Origin: Pseudobutyrivibrio sp. UBA1225
GTDB lineage: Bacteria; Bacillota; Clostridia; Lachnospirales; Lachnospiraceae
Length of the DNA: 64,000 nucleotides
Assembly: GCA_002309345.1 (NCBI GenBank)
Contig: DBWZ01000091.1
Location: 3,183 to 67,182, forward strand
Direction of reading: 5' to 3'
In this document: piece after piece, positions 45,053 through 53,930 of the stretch
How positions within the stretch are numbered: the stretch's first letter is position 1
How the letters are laid out: each line of letters opens with the position of its first letter
Program-made: the position numbers and the translations under genes
The notes under the pieces: model-generated
Told to the model about the DNA's origin: nothing
Seen by the model: the letters and a program-made list of their open reading frames with translations, nothing else
Database searches by the model: none

Positions 45053-46402
45053 ATGGCGGATGCTTACTTTACTCTTGTGGTCTGGACTACCGACACCAAC
45101 ATGGAGCATTTCAAGGATATGTTAGAGTCCATCGATGAACAGGAATATCGTGAATTCGAACTTTATATTTTGGACAACAATCCTTCGAATGCAATTGAAA
45201 TTACAATCAAGGAGTTTTTTCCTGACATTGTAGATAGGGTACATTATAGAAGGCTTAAGAAAAAATCAGGAGGCGCCTATGCTTACAACATCGGCGCTCA
45301 TTTTGCTGAGGGAAATTATTTGGTCTATATCGGTCAGCATGATCGATTGAGTCCGGGCACCCTCAGCTCTTTTAATGAAAAAATAAACTCATCCGAGGAT
45401 TTCAATTCTATTATATATACCGATTCAGACGAGTTGATAGGTATCGACAGAAGGAACCCTCACTTCAAGAGCGACTTCAATAAGGAACTACTCTTACAGA
45501 CAAACTATATTGGCGAGTTCATTTGCTTGCCAGTTGATTTGTACAAAAAGCTTGGTGCCTTCAACGAAAAGGCAAAGACTGCCTACATCTATGAATACTT
45601 GCTTAGGGCGGCCTTCAAAAAAGAAAAGATAGAGCACATTTCATCGCTACTCTATCACAAGCGATGTGATGACAAGCCTTTGACAAAGGAACAGCGCCAA
45701 GAAGCAGAATTTTACTGCAAGGAGCATATGGCTTTGGCGTTGGAATATCTGCGGCAGTCTGGCGTGACGGCGCAGGGGCGAGTGGATGCTTCACTTAAAA
45801 AATGGCATATTTTATATGATGAGACTGGTTTTAGAAGGTTCTCCGGGGACTACATGTTCTTAAAGGAAGATAATGTAAAGCTGTTTACTCGAAACAACGC
45901 CAGAAGGATGTACGCATTCCTCAACCAGCCAGATGTGGCGGTGGTTGGCGTTAGGTTTATCGACAAGGGCTTTACCGTCGACAATGTAGGATATATCTAC
46001 GATTCCGATGGCGCTTGGTACCCGGCTTTCCATGGACAAAAGATTTTTAGAGATAGCTATGACGGATTGGCAAACATGGCAAGGGACGTGGCTATGGTGG
46101 ATAGTGGTTGCTGCATGATAGATGCCAAGGTTTACCGGATGCTTCGTGGCTTTGACAAAAGTCTTTCAGGCAAAGATGCTATGTTGGATTTTTGCATACG
46201 CGCCCGCAAAAAAGGCTATAGGACAGTGGTGGTCCCTAGATGCATAGCCCGCTACAAGAATCGCTCCAACATCAGCGAAAGTAGCTCCCATGAATTCTTG
46301 ATGGAAAAGCATGGAGAGATTATCAGTGACGGCGACGGATTCTACAACAAAAACCTGCCTATTGGCATGGAAAATTACCTATTGCCTGGGGCAGAATTAT
46401 AA
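45053..46402 (+). CDS. Divergent GT2-like glycosyltransferase
   Basis: A 449-residue protein that starts two bases after the preceding stop, so it is co-transcribed. It follows the GT2 layout (FTLVVWTTDTNMEHF, FELYILDNNPSN, YTDSDELIG, ending in YYNPN-like FYNKNLP), but the first domain is degenerate: the usual SIVIP opening and DHDD motif are replaced (GQHDRLS). The second half resembles the second GT2 domain of the tandem enzymes. It may be a reduced or non-catalytic relative; activity is uncertain. Confidence 0.75.
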   Translation: MADAYFTLVVWTTDTNMEHFKDMLESIDEQEYREFELYILDNNPSNAIEITIKEFFPDIVDRVHYRRLKKKSGGAYAYNIGAHFAEGNYLVYIGQHDRLSPGTLSSFNEKINSSEDFNSIIYTDSDELIGIDRRNPHFKSDFNKELLLQTNYIGEFICLPVDLYKKLGAFNEKAKTAYIYEYLLRAAFKKEKIEHISSLLYHKRCDDKPLTKEQRQEAEFYCKEHMALALEYLRQSGVTAQGRVDASLKKWHILYDETGFRRFSGDYMFLKEDNVKLFTRNNARRMYAFLNQPDVAVVGVRFIDKGFTVDNVGYIYDSDGAWYPAFHGQKIFRDSYDGLANMARDVAMVDSGCCMIDAKVYRMLRGFDKSLSGKDAMLDFCIRARKKGYRTVVVPRCIARYKNRSNISESSSHEFLMEKHGEIISDGDGFYNKNLPIGMENYLLPGAEL

Positions 46403-46534
46403 AATATAATCGTTTTTAGGATGATATTTGTGAATTACTCACAATAGAATTAGCAAAAATGCAAATTGATTGCCTACATTTACCACATATTCATTAAAAT
46501 TTTATAAAATGTGACAGAATTGTTAAGCTGTTCT

Positions 46535-46564
46535 TGACAATCTGCGAAATCTTGGAGTAGACTA
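46535..46564 (+). promoter_or_regulatory. Sigma-A type promoter before the LCP gene
   Basis: TTGACA (46535-46540), an 18-base spacer and TAGACT (46559-46564), about 47 bases before the ATG at 46612. Confidence 0.6.
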
Positions 46565-46611
46565 GTTCAGTATTGCACAATTTTGTACTCAGAGATGGGA
46601 GAATTTTTACC

Positions 46612-48135
46612 ATGAGCAATTTCGAAGATTTTGATTTAAGAAGAGGTGGCTCTGCAAACGGCAGACCTAGACCTCAAAACAGAAACGTAAACAGACCATA
46701 CGACAATCGTGGCAGATCAATGGATTTATCAGATGAAGTTGAAATGTACGATGAGTATGATGAATATTATGATGATTACGATGCGAGAAGACCAGCTAGA
46801 GGCGGCAATGGTTCAGGTCGCAGACCAGCACCATCGCATCCATCAGGCGGCTCAGGCCCTAGAAGAAGCCCTTCTCGTGGCTCTGCTCCTAGAGGTGGTC
46901 GCAGCAGCTCTGGACGTCCTAATGGTTCTCGTCCTAGAAGCGCTAGTCACGATGCTCCTAGCCGTAGACCAGCTCCATCTAAAAGGTCATCTGGTAAGAG
47001 AGGAAAGGACGGCAAGAAGCGCAAAACTAAGAGAACAGTTATCGTTGTAGAAATCGTTCTTCTTATTTTACTTGCAATATTCTTCTTCCTTTGGAGCAAG
47101 TTCGGCAAGATCAATTGGGACAACATCAACATGGACGACATCAATGTCAACAGTCTTGATGCTGAGACAAAGAAGCTCCTTGAAGGCTACACGACTATTG
47201 CATTGTTTGGTGTAGATAACCGTTCAAACGGCAAGCTTGATGCTGGTAACTCAGATACAATCATGCTTGTAGCAATTAACAATGATACAAAAGATGTTAA
47301 GATGATATCTGTACAGCGTGATACATACCTCAAGGTTGATAGCGATTCTTATCGCAAGTGTAATTCAGCATATTCTAGCGGCGGTGTTAAACAGTCAATC
47401 GAAATGCTTAACGCCAACTTGGATATCAAGATAGATGGCTATGTTGCAGTCGATTTCTATGCTCTGGCCAAAATCGTAGATGACCTTGGCGGTCTTGATT
47501 TGGAAGTCACGCAAAAGATGGTTGATGTTAAGCATCCAAACGGTATGAATGCGCTTGGACAGTATATCGGCGAGGTTGAAAACCTGCTCAAGTATTATCC
47601 TGACAAGAAAGACTACATCGACCTAAAGGATTGTACATTTGAGAAACCAGGTGTATATCATATGAATGGTCCACAGGTAGTTGGTTATTGTCGAAACAGA
47701 TACTCTGTTAATAATGACTATGGCCGTGCTGAGAATCAGCGTAAGGTAGTTAAGCTCATTATCGAAAAGGCCAAGAATGCTGATCTCGCTCAGCTTAACA
47801 AGATTGCAGACGACGTATTCCCTAAGGTTTCAACTAACTTGAAGTTGTCTCAATGTATAGCTATGGCTTCAGAGATGAGCAAATACGATATGTCAGAGTC
47901 TATGGGATTCCCATTTGCACTTAAGGGTGCCAAGCTTGGCAAGAAGGGTGATGTGCTTGTACCATGTACACTTCAGTCAAATGTAGTAGAGCTTCACAAG
48001 TTTATGTATGGCCAGGAAAACTATAATCCAACAGAAGAAGTTAATAAGATTAGTGAGCATATTAAGTCAGAGACTGGATACTCAGAAGGAAATGCTGAGA
48101 AGAAGCAGGAACTGGATGCTCCGGCAAATAAATAA
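46612..48135 (+). CDS. LytR-CpsA-Psr (LCP) family wall-polymer ligase
   Basis: A 507-residue protein. Residues 1-140 are cytoplasmic, disordered and rich in Arg, Gly, Pro and Ser, with a short acidic Tyr/Asp stretch. One membrane helix follows (about 145-168), then the extracytoplasmic LCP domain (about 200-430) with FGVDNR, NSDTIMLV, ISVQRDTYL and YCRNRY. LCP enzymes transfer undecaprenyl-linked polymers to peptidoglycan. The ATG at 46612 with GGGAG upstream is preferred to the TTG at 46573. It probably attaches the product of this locus to the wall. Confidence 0.93.
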   Translation: MSNFEDFDLRRGGSANGRPRPQNRNVNRPYDNRGRSMDLSDEVEMYDEYDEYYDDYDARRPARGGNGSGRRPAPSHPSGGSGPRRSPSRGSAPRGGRSSSGRPNGSRPRSASHDAPSRRPAPSKRSSGKRGKDGKKRKTKRTVIVVEIVLLILLAIFFFLWSKFGKINWDNINMDDINVNSLDAETKKLLEGYTTIALFGVDNRSNGKLDAGNSDTIMLVAINNDTKDVKMISVQRDTYLKVDSDSYRKCNSAYSSGGVKQSIEMLNANLDIKIDGYVAVDFYALAKIVDDLGGLDLEVTQKMVDVKHPNGMNALGQYIGEVENLLKYYPDKKDYIDLKDCTFEKPGVYHMNGPQVVGYCRNRYSVNNDYGRAENQRKVVKLIIEKAKNADLAQLNKIADDVFPKVSTNLKLSQCIAMASEMSKYDMSESMGFPFALKGAKLGKKGDVLVPCTLQSNVVELHKFMYGQENYNPTEEVNKISEHIKSETGYSEGNAEKKQELDAPANK

Positions 48136-48153
48136 ACAATATATTTAAACGTC

Positions 48154-48187
48154 AATGGGGATTGATTTTAGGTCAATCCCCATTTTA
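48154..48187 (+). terminator. Hairpin terminator
   Basis: AATGGGGATTGA (48154-48165) pairs perfectly with TCAATCCCCATT (48173-48184), followed by TTACTTTTT. It separates the LCP gene from glmS. Confidence 0.88.
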
Positions 48188-48270
48188 CTTTTTAGGGGAA
48201 TAGTAGTAAAATCAAGTAGCGTTTTGTGTTTAATCAAACGCCACCTAATTTGTGAAAGGATAAATAATTT

Positions 48271-50103
48271 ATGTGTGGAATAGTAGGTTATGTAGGAAAG
48301 TCACAGGCAGCGCCAATTTTGCTTGATGGACTTAGCAAACTTGAATATAGAGGTTACGACTCAGCTGGTATGGCTGTGTACGATGGCCAAAAGATAGAAT
48401 TTGAAAAGGCAAAGGGACGTCTTCGTCTCCTTAGTGAAAAGACTCACGATGGCGAAAACATGAAAGGTACCATCGGTATCGGTCACACACGTTGGGCAAC
48501 ACACGGTGAGCCTAGCGAGGCAAACGCACATCCTCATCTCAATTCAGAGGAGACAATCGCCGTAGTTCACAACGGTATCATCGAAAACTACGCCAAGCTC
48601 AAGGACAAGCTTACAAAGCGTGGCTACGACTTCAAGTCTGAGACAGATACCGAGGTTGTTGCACATCTTCTTGATTATTATTACAAGCAGGGCAACGAGC
48701 CTCTCACTTGCGTTACCAAGGTAATGCACCGTGTTGAGGGCGCTTATGCTCTTGGTATTATTTTCGCAGACTATCCAGATCAGATTTATTCTGTTAGAAA
48801 GGATAGTCCACTTATCGTTGGTATGGGTAAGGATGGCAATCTCATCGCTTCCGACGTACCAGCAGTTTTAAAGTATACACGGCAGGTTTACTTCATCGAA
48901 AACGAAGAAATCGCTAGACTTTCAGATGGCGCTATCGAATTCTTTGATGTTGACGGTCAGCCAATCGAAAAGGAATCAAAGACAATCGATTGGGATGTTG
49001 ATGCAGCTGAAAAGGGTGGTTACGATCACTTCATGATCAAAGAAATCCACGAGGAGCCAAAGACTGTTCGTGATACTCTCAATCCACGTATCAAAAACGA
49101 CAAGGTTGATATCGAAGAGCTTGGCATGAGCGATGACGAAATTAAAGCCATCTCGCGCATCCGCATCGTCGCATGTGGTAGTGCATACCACACTGGCGTC
49201 ACAGCAAAATATGTATTCGAGGAAATGGCACGTATCCCAGTAGAGGTGGATATCGCGTCAGAGTTCAGATATCGCAATCCTATCCTTCAGGAAAACGAGC
49301 TTGTTATCGCTGTTTCACAGTCAGGCGAGACAGCCGACACCAAGGAAGCTGTTCGTATGGCTCGCGCAATGGGCAACATGACACTTGCAATCGTAAATGT
49401 AGTTGGCTCATCAATTGCTCGTGAATCTGAAAAGGTTATGTACACATGGGCTGGTCCAGAGATTTCAGTTGCCACAACAAAGGCATACTCAGCTCAGCTT
49501 ATCGCTTTCTACCTTCTTGCTATGAAATTTGCAGAGGTTCGGGGACATCTTTCAGATGACGAAATGAAGTCTCTTATCACAGACCTCAAGAAGCTTCCAG
49601 AGCAGATTGAGATGCTTCTTGGAAACAAAGAACGTATTCAGAGATTTGCAAATAGATTCGTTGCAGCAAAGGATGTATTCTTCATCGGACGTGGTATCGA
49701 TTATGCCATTGCCATGGAGGGTTCACTCAAGCTCAAAGAGATTTCTTACATTCACTCTGAGGCATACGCAGCAGGTGAATTAAAGCACGGTACAATCTCT
49801 CTTATTGAAGAGGGCACACTTGTAGGAGCTGTGGCTTCTCAGGACAATGTATATGCCAAGACTGTTTCAAATATCGTAGAATGTAAGACTCGTGGTGCAT
49901 TCATTCTTGCAGTTACAACTGTTGGAAATGAAGACATCGAAGAAATTGCAGACTATGTAATGTACATTCCTCAGACCAACCGATACTTCACCAATTCACT
50001 TGCAATCATTCCATTGCAGTTGTTTGGTTACTATGTATCTGTGGGTAAGGGCTACGACGTAGATCACCCTAGAAATCTTGCTAAGTCGGTCACTGTAGAG
50101 TAA
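48271..50103 (+). CDS. glmS: Glutamine-fructose-6-phosphate aminotransferase
   Basis: A 610-residue enzyme that makes glucosamine-6-phosphate from fructose-6-phosphate and glutamine. The N-terminal MCGIVGYVG places the nucleophile at C2; the two SIS isomerase domains follow (SQSGETADT, then SLKLKEISYIHSEAYAAGELKHG). The C-terminus ends in HPRNLAKSVTVE, as usual. GAAAGGA lies before the ATG. The leader is only about 85 bases after the terminator, and I do not see the glmS ribozyme core. It supplies amino-sugar precursors for wall and polysaccharide. Confidence 0.97.
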   Translation: MCGIVGYVGKSQAAPILLDGLSKLEYRGYDSAGMAVYDGQKIEFEKAKGRLRLLSEKTHDGENMKGTIGIGHTRWATHGEPSEANAHPHLNSEETIAVVHNGIIENYAKLKDKLTKRGYDFKSETDTEVVAHLLDYYYKQGNEPLTCVTKVMHRVEGAYALGIIFADYPDQIYSVRKDSPLIVGMGKDGNLIASDVPAVLKYTRQVYFIENEEIARLSDGAIEFFDVDGQPIEKESKTIDWDVDAAEKGGYDHFMIKEIHEEPKTVRDTLNPRIKNDKVDIEELGMSDDEIKAISRIRIVACGSAYHTGVTAKYVFEEMARIPVEVDIASEFRYRNPILQENELVIAVSQSGETADTKEAVRMARAMGNMTLAIVNVVGSSIARESEKVMYTWAGPEISVATTKAYSAQLIAFYLLAMKFAEVRGHLSDDEMKSLITDLKKLPEQIEMLLGNKERIQRFANRFVAAKDVFFIGRGIDYAIAMEGSLKLKEISYIHSEAYAAGELKHGTISLIEEGTLVGAVASQDNVYAKTVSNIVECKTRGAFILAVTTVGNEDIEEIADYVMYIPQTNRYFTNSLAIIPLQLFGYYVSVGKGYDVDHPRNLAKSVTVE

Positions 50104-50196
50104 TAATCATTCCACATGATTTTAAAACAATAATCACCTAACCGTCACATTTCGAACGTAGACTACAGCTTAGGAAATGTGAATGGAGGCGAAATT

Positions 50197-51564
50197 ATGA
50201 GTGACATTTTTAACGGTAGTAATGATGGCTCAAATGAGCCAAAGAGCGCAGGAACTTATTCCTACACTAAGGATGAGATAAATCAAGGCGAATCACATTA
50301 TCAGTGGACACCATATGACGACGGCCTTAAAAGACGCAAATTTAAAAGACAGGATGGCTTTGTTGCAAAGATATTTAGGACAGCTGCATTAGCTGCAGTA
50401 TTTGGATTAGTAGTCGGATTTACCTTCCAAACAGTAGTATATATTTCTGGAAGAGTTGGATTCGGTTACAAACAGGAATCGACAAGTCAGTCATCATCGG
50501 CAGGCGGTTCCGGAGGACCAATCAAAACAGAAACAGCTACAAACACTGCTGTATCTACCAACATATCAACGGACGTTTCTGAGATAACTCAAAGCGTTCT
50601 ACCAGCTATTGTTCAGGTTACAAATGTTGGCTTGCAGGAATACCAGACATTCTTTGGTACATTCCAGCAGGAGCAAACATCAGCTGGTTCTGGAATCATC
50701 ATCGATCAGGATGAAAACAATATCTATATCGCAACCAACAATCACGTGGTTGCGGGAGCCGAGACATTAACAATCACTTTTAATGATGGCGAGGCAGTAG
50801 AAGGCACAATAAAGGGTACTGATTCTTCATGCGACCTTGCAGTTGTATCAGTTGCAGTAAAGGATATCAAAGCAGAAACCCTTTCAGCTATAAAGCTTGC
50901 TACACAGGGAGATTCAGATAAAACAGTTGTTGGAGAACCAGCAATAGTTATTGGTAACGCAATGGGATTTGGTACTTCCGTTACAAACGGAATCATCTCC
51001 GCAGTCAACCGCGAAATGTCTATTCCAGATGATCAGGGCAACATAGTTACCAACACTTTAATCCAAACTAGTGCTGCTGTTAACCCAGGTAACTCAGGCG
51101 GAGCTCTTTTGAACGCCAAGGGCGAATTAATCGGAATAGTTTCAGCCAAGCTTGTTGATGAGCGCACCGAGGGTATGGGATATGCAATTCCTATTTCTTA
51201 CGCATCTGAAATCATCACACGTATGATAAAGAACGATGAGGTCTCTGAGCTAGATGCATCATTCATCGGTATCATGCCAAGAGATATAGATGCAGCCTTG
51301 TCAGAAAAATATGGCGTGCCAATGGGCGTTCGAGTTGAAAAGGTTATCGAGGGTTCTGGTGCAGAAAAAGCAGGTATCGAAGAAAAGGATATCATCACTG
51401 CATTGGATGGACGAAAGGTAAATTCAAAGAACACCTTGGACAACATAATGAAATACATTCCAGCTGGAAGCACAGTGGATATTACCGTAGCCAAAGCCAA
51501 GAATGATTACAAAGAAGAGACATACAAAATAACACTTACACACAAAGTTGAAGAGATTAAATAA
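50197..51564 (+). CDS. htrA: HtrA/DegP-type membrane-anchored serine protease
   Basis: A 455-residue protein with a short cytoplasmic N-terminus, one membrane helix (about 62-85), a Ser/Thr/Gly linker, a trypsin-like domain and one PDZ domain (about 355-450). The catalytic triad is intact: H183 (NNHVV), D213 (CDLAVV), S300 (NPGNSGG). It degrades misfolded envelope proteins outside the membrane. The ATG at 50197 follows GGAGGCGAAATT; the in-frame GTG at 50179 lies before that site and is not used. The gene ends at a strong terminator. Confidence 0.94.
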   Translation: MSDIFNGSNDGSNEPKSAGTYSYTKDEINQGESHYQWTPYDDGLKRRKFKRQDGFVAKIFRTAALAAVFGLVVGFTFQTVVYISGRVGFGYKQESTSQSSSAGGSGGPIKTETATNTAVSTNISTDVSEITQSVLPAIVQVTNVGLQEYQTFFGTFQQEQTSAGSGIIIDQDENNIYIATNNHVVAGAETLTITFNDGEAVEGTIKGTDSSCDLAVVSVAVKDIKAETLSAIKLATQGDSDKTVVGEPAIVIGNAMGFGTSVTNGIISAVNREMSIPDDQGNIVTNTLIQTSAAVNPGNSGGALLNAKGELIGIVSAKLVDERTEGMGYAIPISYASEIITRMIKNDEVSELDASFIGIMPRDIDAALSEKYGVPMGVRVEKVIEGSGAEKAGIEEKDIITALDGRKVNSKNTLDNIMKYIPAGSTVDITVAKAKNDYKEETYKITLTHKVEEIK

Positions 51565-51566
51565 TC

Positions 51567-51600
51567 AAAAGCGTCACCTGTTAGGGTGGCGCTTTTTCTT
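51567..51600 (+). terminator. Hairpin terminator
   Basis: AAAAGCGTCACC and GGGTGGCGCTTTTT form a stem with one G-T pair around TGTTA, followed by a T-run. Confidence 0.88.
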
Positions 51601-51685
51601 ATAGGAAATTGCTTGCAGCAATTGTCGCCTCGCACTGCTGGAGTTTGCAAAGCAAACTCTTTCTTGTAAATTCTATGGCGGTGTA

Positions 51686-51714
51686 TTGTGATGTGTGTGC
51701 AACTTTGGTATCAT
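51686..51714 (+). promoter_or_regulatory. Sigma-A type promoter giving a leaderless transcript
   Basis: TTGTGA (51686-51691), a 17-base spacer and TATCAT (51709-51714). The predicted start of transcription (about 51721) is one base before the ATG at 51722. Confidence 0.6.
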
Positions 51715-51721
51715 GTGAAGT

Positions 51722-52810
51722 ATGAGTGAGAATATTAAGTTTTCGATTATTATTCCAACTTACGGGGTGGGAGATTATATTGTTGATGCGCTGGGTTCTC
51801 TGATGATGCAGACCTACGACAATTTCGAAGTTATAGTCGTGGATGATTGTTCGAAGGACAATTCGGGAATTATTGCAAAAGGGTTCTGTGATAGAGACGA
51901 TAGATTTTTCTATGTTAGGCATGATGAAAACCAAGGGGTATCTGCGGCTAGAAATACTGGTATTGGCAGAGCTTCTGGAGATTATATATTATTTTTGGAT
52001 CCAGATGATACCTACGAGCGCAATCTGCTTAGAGTATGCGCTGCGGCACTAGAACGCAATCCGGTGGATCTTTTGGTTTACAGTTTTACCGAGGATTATC
52101 GCAATGCATCCTCAGGCAAGATCGAATATAGAAAGGGTGTCACATTGGAAGATATGGACTACGATGATGACACTGTTACTACTAATGACGCGGCTACAAT
52201 CCACAAGATGGCAATGCAGATGGAAGAAATTACGATGCTTGGCTATCCATGGAACAAGTGCTACAAGCTCAGCGTAATCAAGGACAATAACCTTCAATAT
52301 GAAAAGATTCGTCATGTGGAGGATATTCTTTTTAATTGCGATTTTTTGGACTATACAAATAGTCTTACCATTTTAAATGATGTGTTGTACCACTACAGAA
52401 ATCAAGGCCAAGAGCGCTTGACTGGTGGCACAATCGACGATTATTTCGAGTTGCAGAAGCGCCGCATAATTCGTATATACGAACAACAACAAAAGTGGCG
52501 CACCTGCGATTTTGAAGCTTTGGGAATTCTTTCTAAAGAATATTTCAGAAGCTTTCAATCAGCAATGGTTCGCCAGCTAGAGGCAGGCGTTAAATCCGAC
52601 GACATTTTAAAATGGTGTCACCAGGAATCTGAGACTGATATATTTAAAGAACTTTGCAAATATTTGCCAGAGGGTTCTACTACTATCAAGCTCCTTTATA
52701 AGCCAATTTCAGAGAAGATGTTTGGTACCGCTTTAAAAAGAGCCAGACTTGTGGAATACACTAAGCACTATTTCCCAGGCGTGTTCAATAGAGCAAAGCA
52801 GATCAGATAG
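51722..52810 (+). CDS. GT2 glycosyltransferase
   Basis: A 362-residue protein with an N-terminal GT2 domain: KFSIIIPTYGVGDYI, VVDDCSKDNS, VSAARNTGI and FLDPDDTY (the metal-binding acidic motif). The C-terminal 120 residues are helical. It adds a sugar to a lipid-linked intermediate in the cytoplasm; the donor is unknown. No Shine-Dalgarno sequence precedes the ATG, which fits leaderless translation. It is monocistronic: a terminator and its own promoter precede it, and the next gene has its own promoter. Confidence 0.9.
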   Translation: MSENIKFSIIIPTYGVGDYIVDALGSLMMQTYDNFEVIVVDDCSKDNSGIIAKGFCDRDDRFFYVRHDENQGVSAARNTGIGRASGDYILFLDPDDTYERNLLRVCAAALERNPVDLLVYSFTEDYRNASSGKIEYRKGVTLEDMDYDDDTVTTNDAATIHKMAMQMEEITMLGYPWNKCYKLSVIKDNNLQYEKIRHVEDILFNCDFLDYTNSLTILNDVLYHYRNQGQERLTGGTIDDYFELQKRRIIRIYEQQQKWRTCDFEALGILSKEYFRSFQSAMVRQLEAGVKSDDILKWCHQESETDIFKELCKYLPEGSTTIKLLYKPISEKMFGTALKRARLVEYTKHYFPGVFNRAKQIR

Positions 52811-52816
52811 AGAAGT

Positions 52817-52845
52817 TTGCTTTTAATCCTTGCAAGGGGTATAAT
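52817..52845 (+). promoter_or_regulatory. Sigma-A type promoter for the 45-residue protein
   Basis: TTGCTT (52817-52822), a 17-base spacer and a perfect TATAAT (52840-52845), 32 bases before the ATG at 52877. Confidence 0.7.
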
Positions 52846-52876
52846 GGCGGTAGGGTTTAAATGAGGAGGTTTACAA

Positions 52877-53014
52877 ATGGGAGAGTCAGGTTTTTTAATT
52901 TTCTTTTTTGCGCTAATCTTATTAGTGGTAATCGTTGCAGTCATTGCGGTTGTATCGGCGGTCTCAGGTGCTGCGGCAGCAATTGCCGATGAAGAAGATG
53001 CCGAAGAAGCATAG
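52877..53014 (+). CDS. 45-residue single-pass membrane microprotein
   Basis: Reads MGESGFLIFFFALILLVV, then a long hydrophobic helix to about residue 36, then an acidic tail ADEEDAEEA. It has a complete gene setting: TTGCTT/TATAAT promoter, AGGAGG 7 bases before the ATG, and a hairpin terminator 15 bases after the stop. It has an N-out or N-in helix and no other domain. It may be a regulator or partner of a membrane protein, or a small toxin-like peptide; neither can be shown. Its context makes it a real gene. Confidence 0.8.
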   Translation: MGESGFLIFFFALILLVVIVAVIAVVSAVSGAAAAIADEEDAEEA

Positions 53015-53029
53015 TAATTAGTTAATATG

Positions 53030-53053
53030 TAGGGCGCCTTAATAGGCGCCCTA
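53030..53053 (+). terminator. Hairpin terminator
   Basis: TAGGGCGCCT pairs with AGGCGCCCTA around a short TAAT loop, followed by ATGTTTTAT. Confidence 0.85.
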
Positions 53054-53073
53054 ATGTTTTATAGGAGAACATA

Positions 53074-53922
53074 TTGGATATCAAAATTTTAATTGCATGT
53101 CACAAACCTTATCAGGTTCCCGAAGATGATGCATATCTCCCCTTACAGGTGGGAGCATATGGCAAAAAGGGCATCCGTGTCAAAGAATGTCAGGGCGCCA
53201 AGCTGCCACACAAGCACCAGGAAACGGGGGCTATTTCGAGAGATGATGATGGGGATAATATTTCTCAGAAGAATCCATATTACTGCGAACTGACGGGATT
53301 ATATTTCGGTTGGAAGAATGTTAAGGCCGATGCATTGGGGTTGGTTCATTACCGCAGATATTTTTCTATGAAATCAAGGGCTTACAGAAAGCTACATGGG
53401 GCATTTAAATCAGTGCTTTCCTATGATGAGGCGGCAGCACTTCTCACAAGAGCAAATGTTGTAGTTCCTCAAAAGCGCAGATATTACATAGAGTCATTAT
53501 ATTCTCATTATGCCCACACTTTAGATGCCAATCATCTTGATTTAGCAAAGGATATAATCGAAAGAGACTATCCGGAATTCATTCCATTTGTTAATCAAGT
53601 TTATAATAGAACATGGGGCTACATGTTTAACATGGCTATCATGCCAAAGAAATATTTGGACAAGTATTGTACGTGGATATTTGACATCCTTGGCAAACTA
53701 GAACAACAGATTGATGTGACACAGTTGGATGCATTTTCAGCTAGATTATTTGGCAGAGTCAGCGAGATTCTGTTCAATGTTTGGATTGAAAAGATGCAGT
53801 CAGAAGGAATGTCAATTGTGGAATGTCCAGTGATTGACATGGAGCGAATCAATTGGCCAAAGAAAATCATTGGATTTTTACAGGCGAAATTTATGGGCAA
53901 GAAGTATTCACAGAGCATGTAG
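53074..53922 (+). CDS. DUF4422-type capsular polysaccharide protein (probable glycosyltransferase)
   Basis: A 282-residue soluble protein with the family pattern IKILIACHKPYQVP, DDGDNISQKNPYYCELTGLY and LGLVHYRRYF. Members occur in capsule and exopolysaccharide loci and are thought to be glycosyltransferases; I know of no settled reaction. The start is TTG with AGGAGA 8 bases upstream. The following GT2 gene begins 8 bases after its stop, so the two are one operon. Confidence 0.85.
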   Translation: MDIKILIACHKPYQVPEDDAYLPLQVGAYGKKGIRVKECQGAKLPHKHQETGAISRDDDGDNISQKNPYYCELTGLYFGWKNVKADALGLVHYRRYFSMKSRAYRKLHGAFKSVLSYDEAAALLTRANVVVPQKRRYYIESLYSHYAHTLDANHLDLAKDIIERDYPEFIPFVNQVYNRTWGYMFNMAIMPKKYLDKYCTWIFDILGKLEQQIDVTQLDAFSARLFGRVSEILFNVWIEKMQSEGMSIVECPVIDMERINWPKKIIGFLQAKFMGKKYSQSM

Positions 53923-53930
53923 GTAGTGTT

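Noticed and set aside
48188..48270. glmS ribozyme before glmS
   Set aside because: The leader is too short after the terminator, and the conserved ribozyme core is not seen; only a small GCGTTT/AAACGC hairpin is present.
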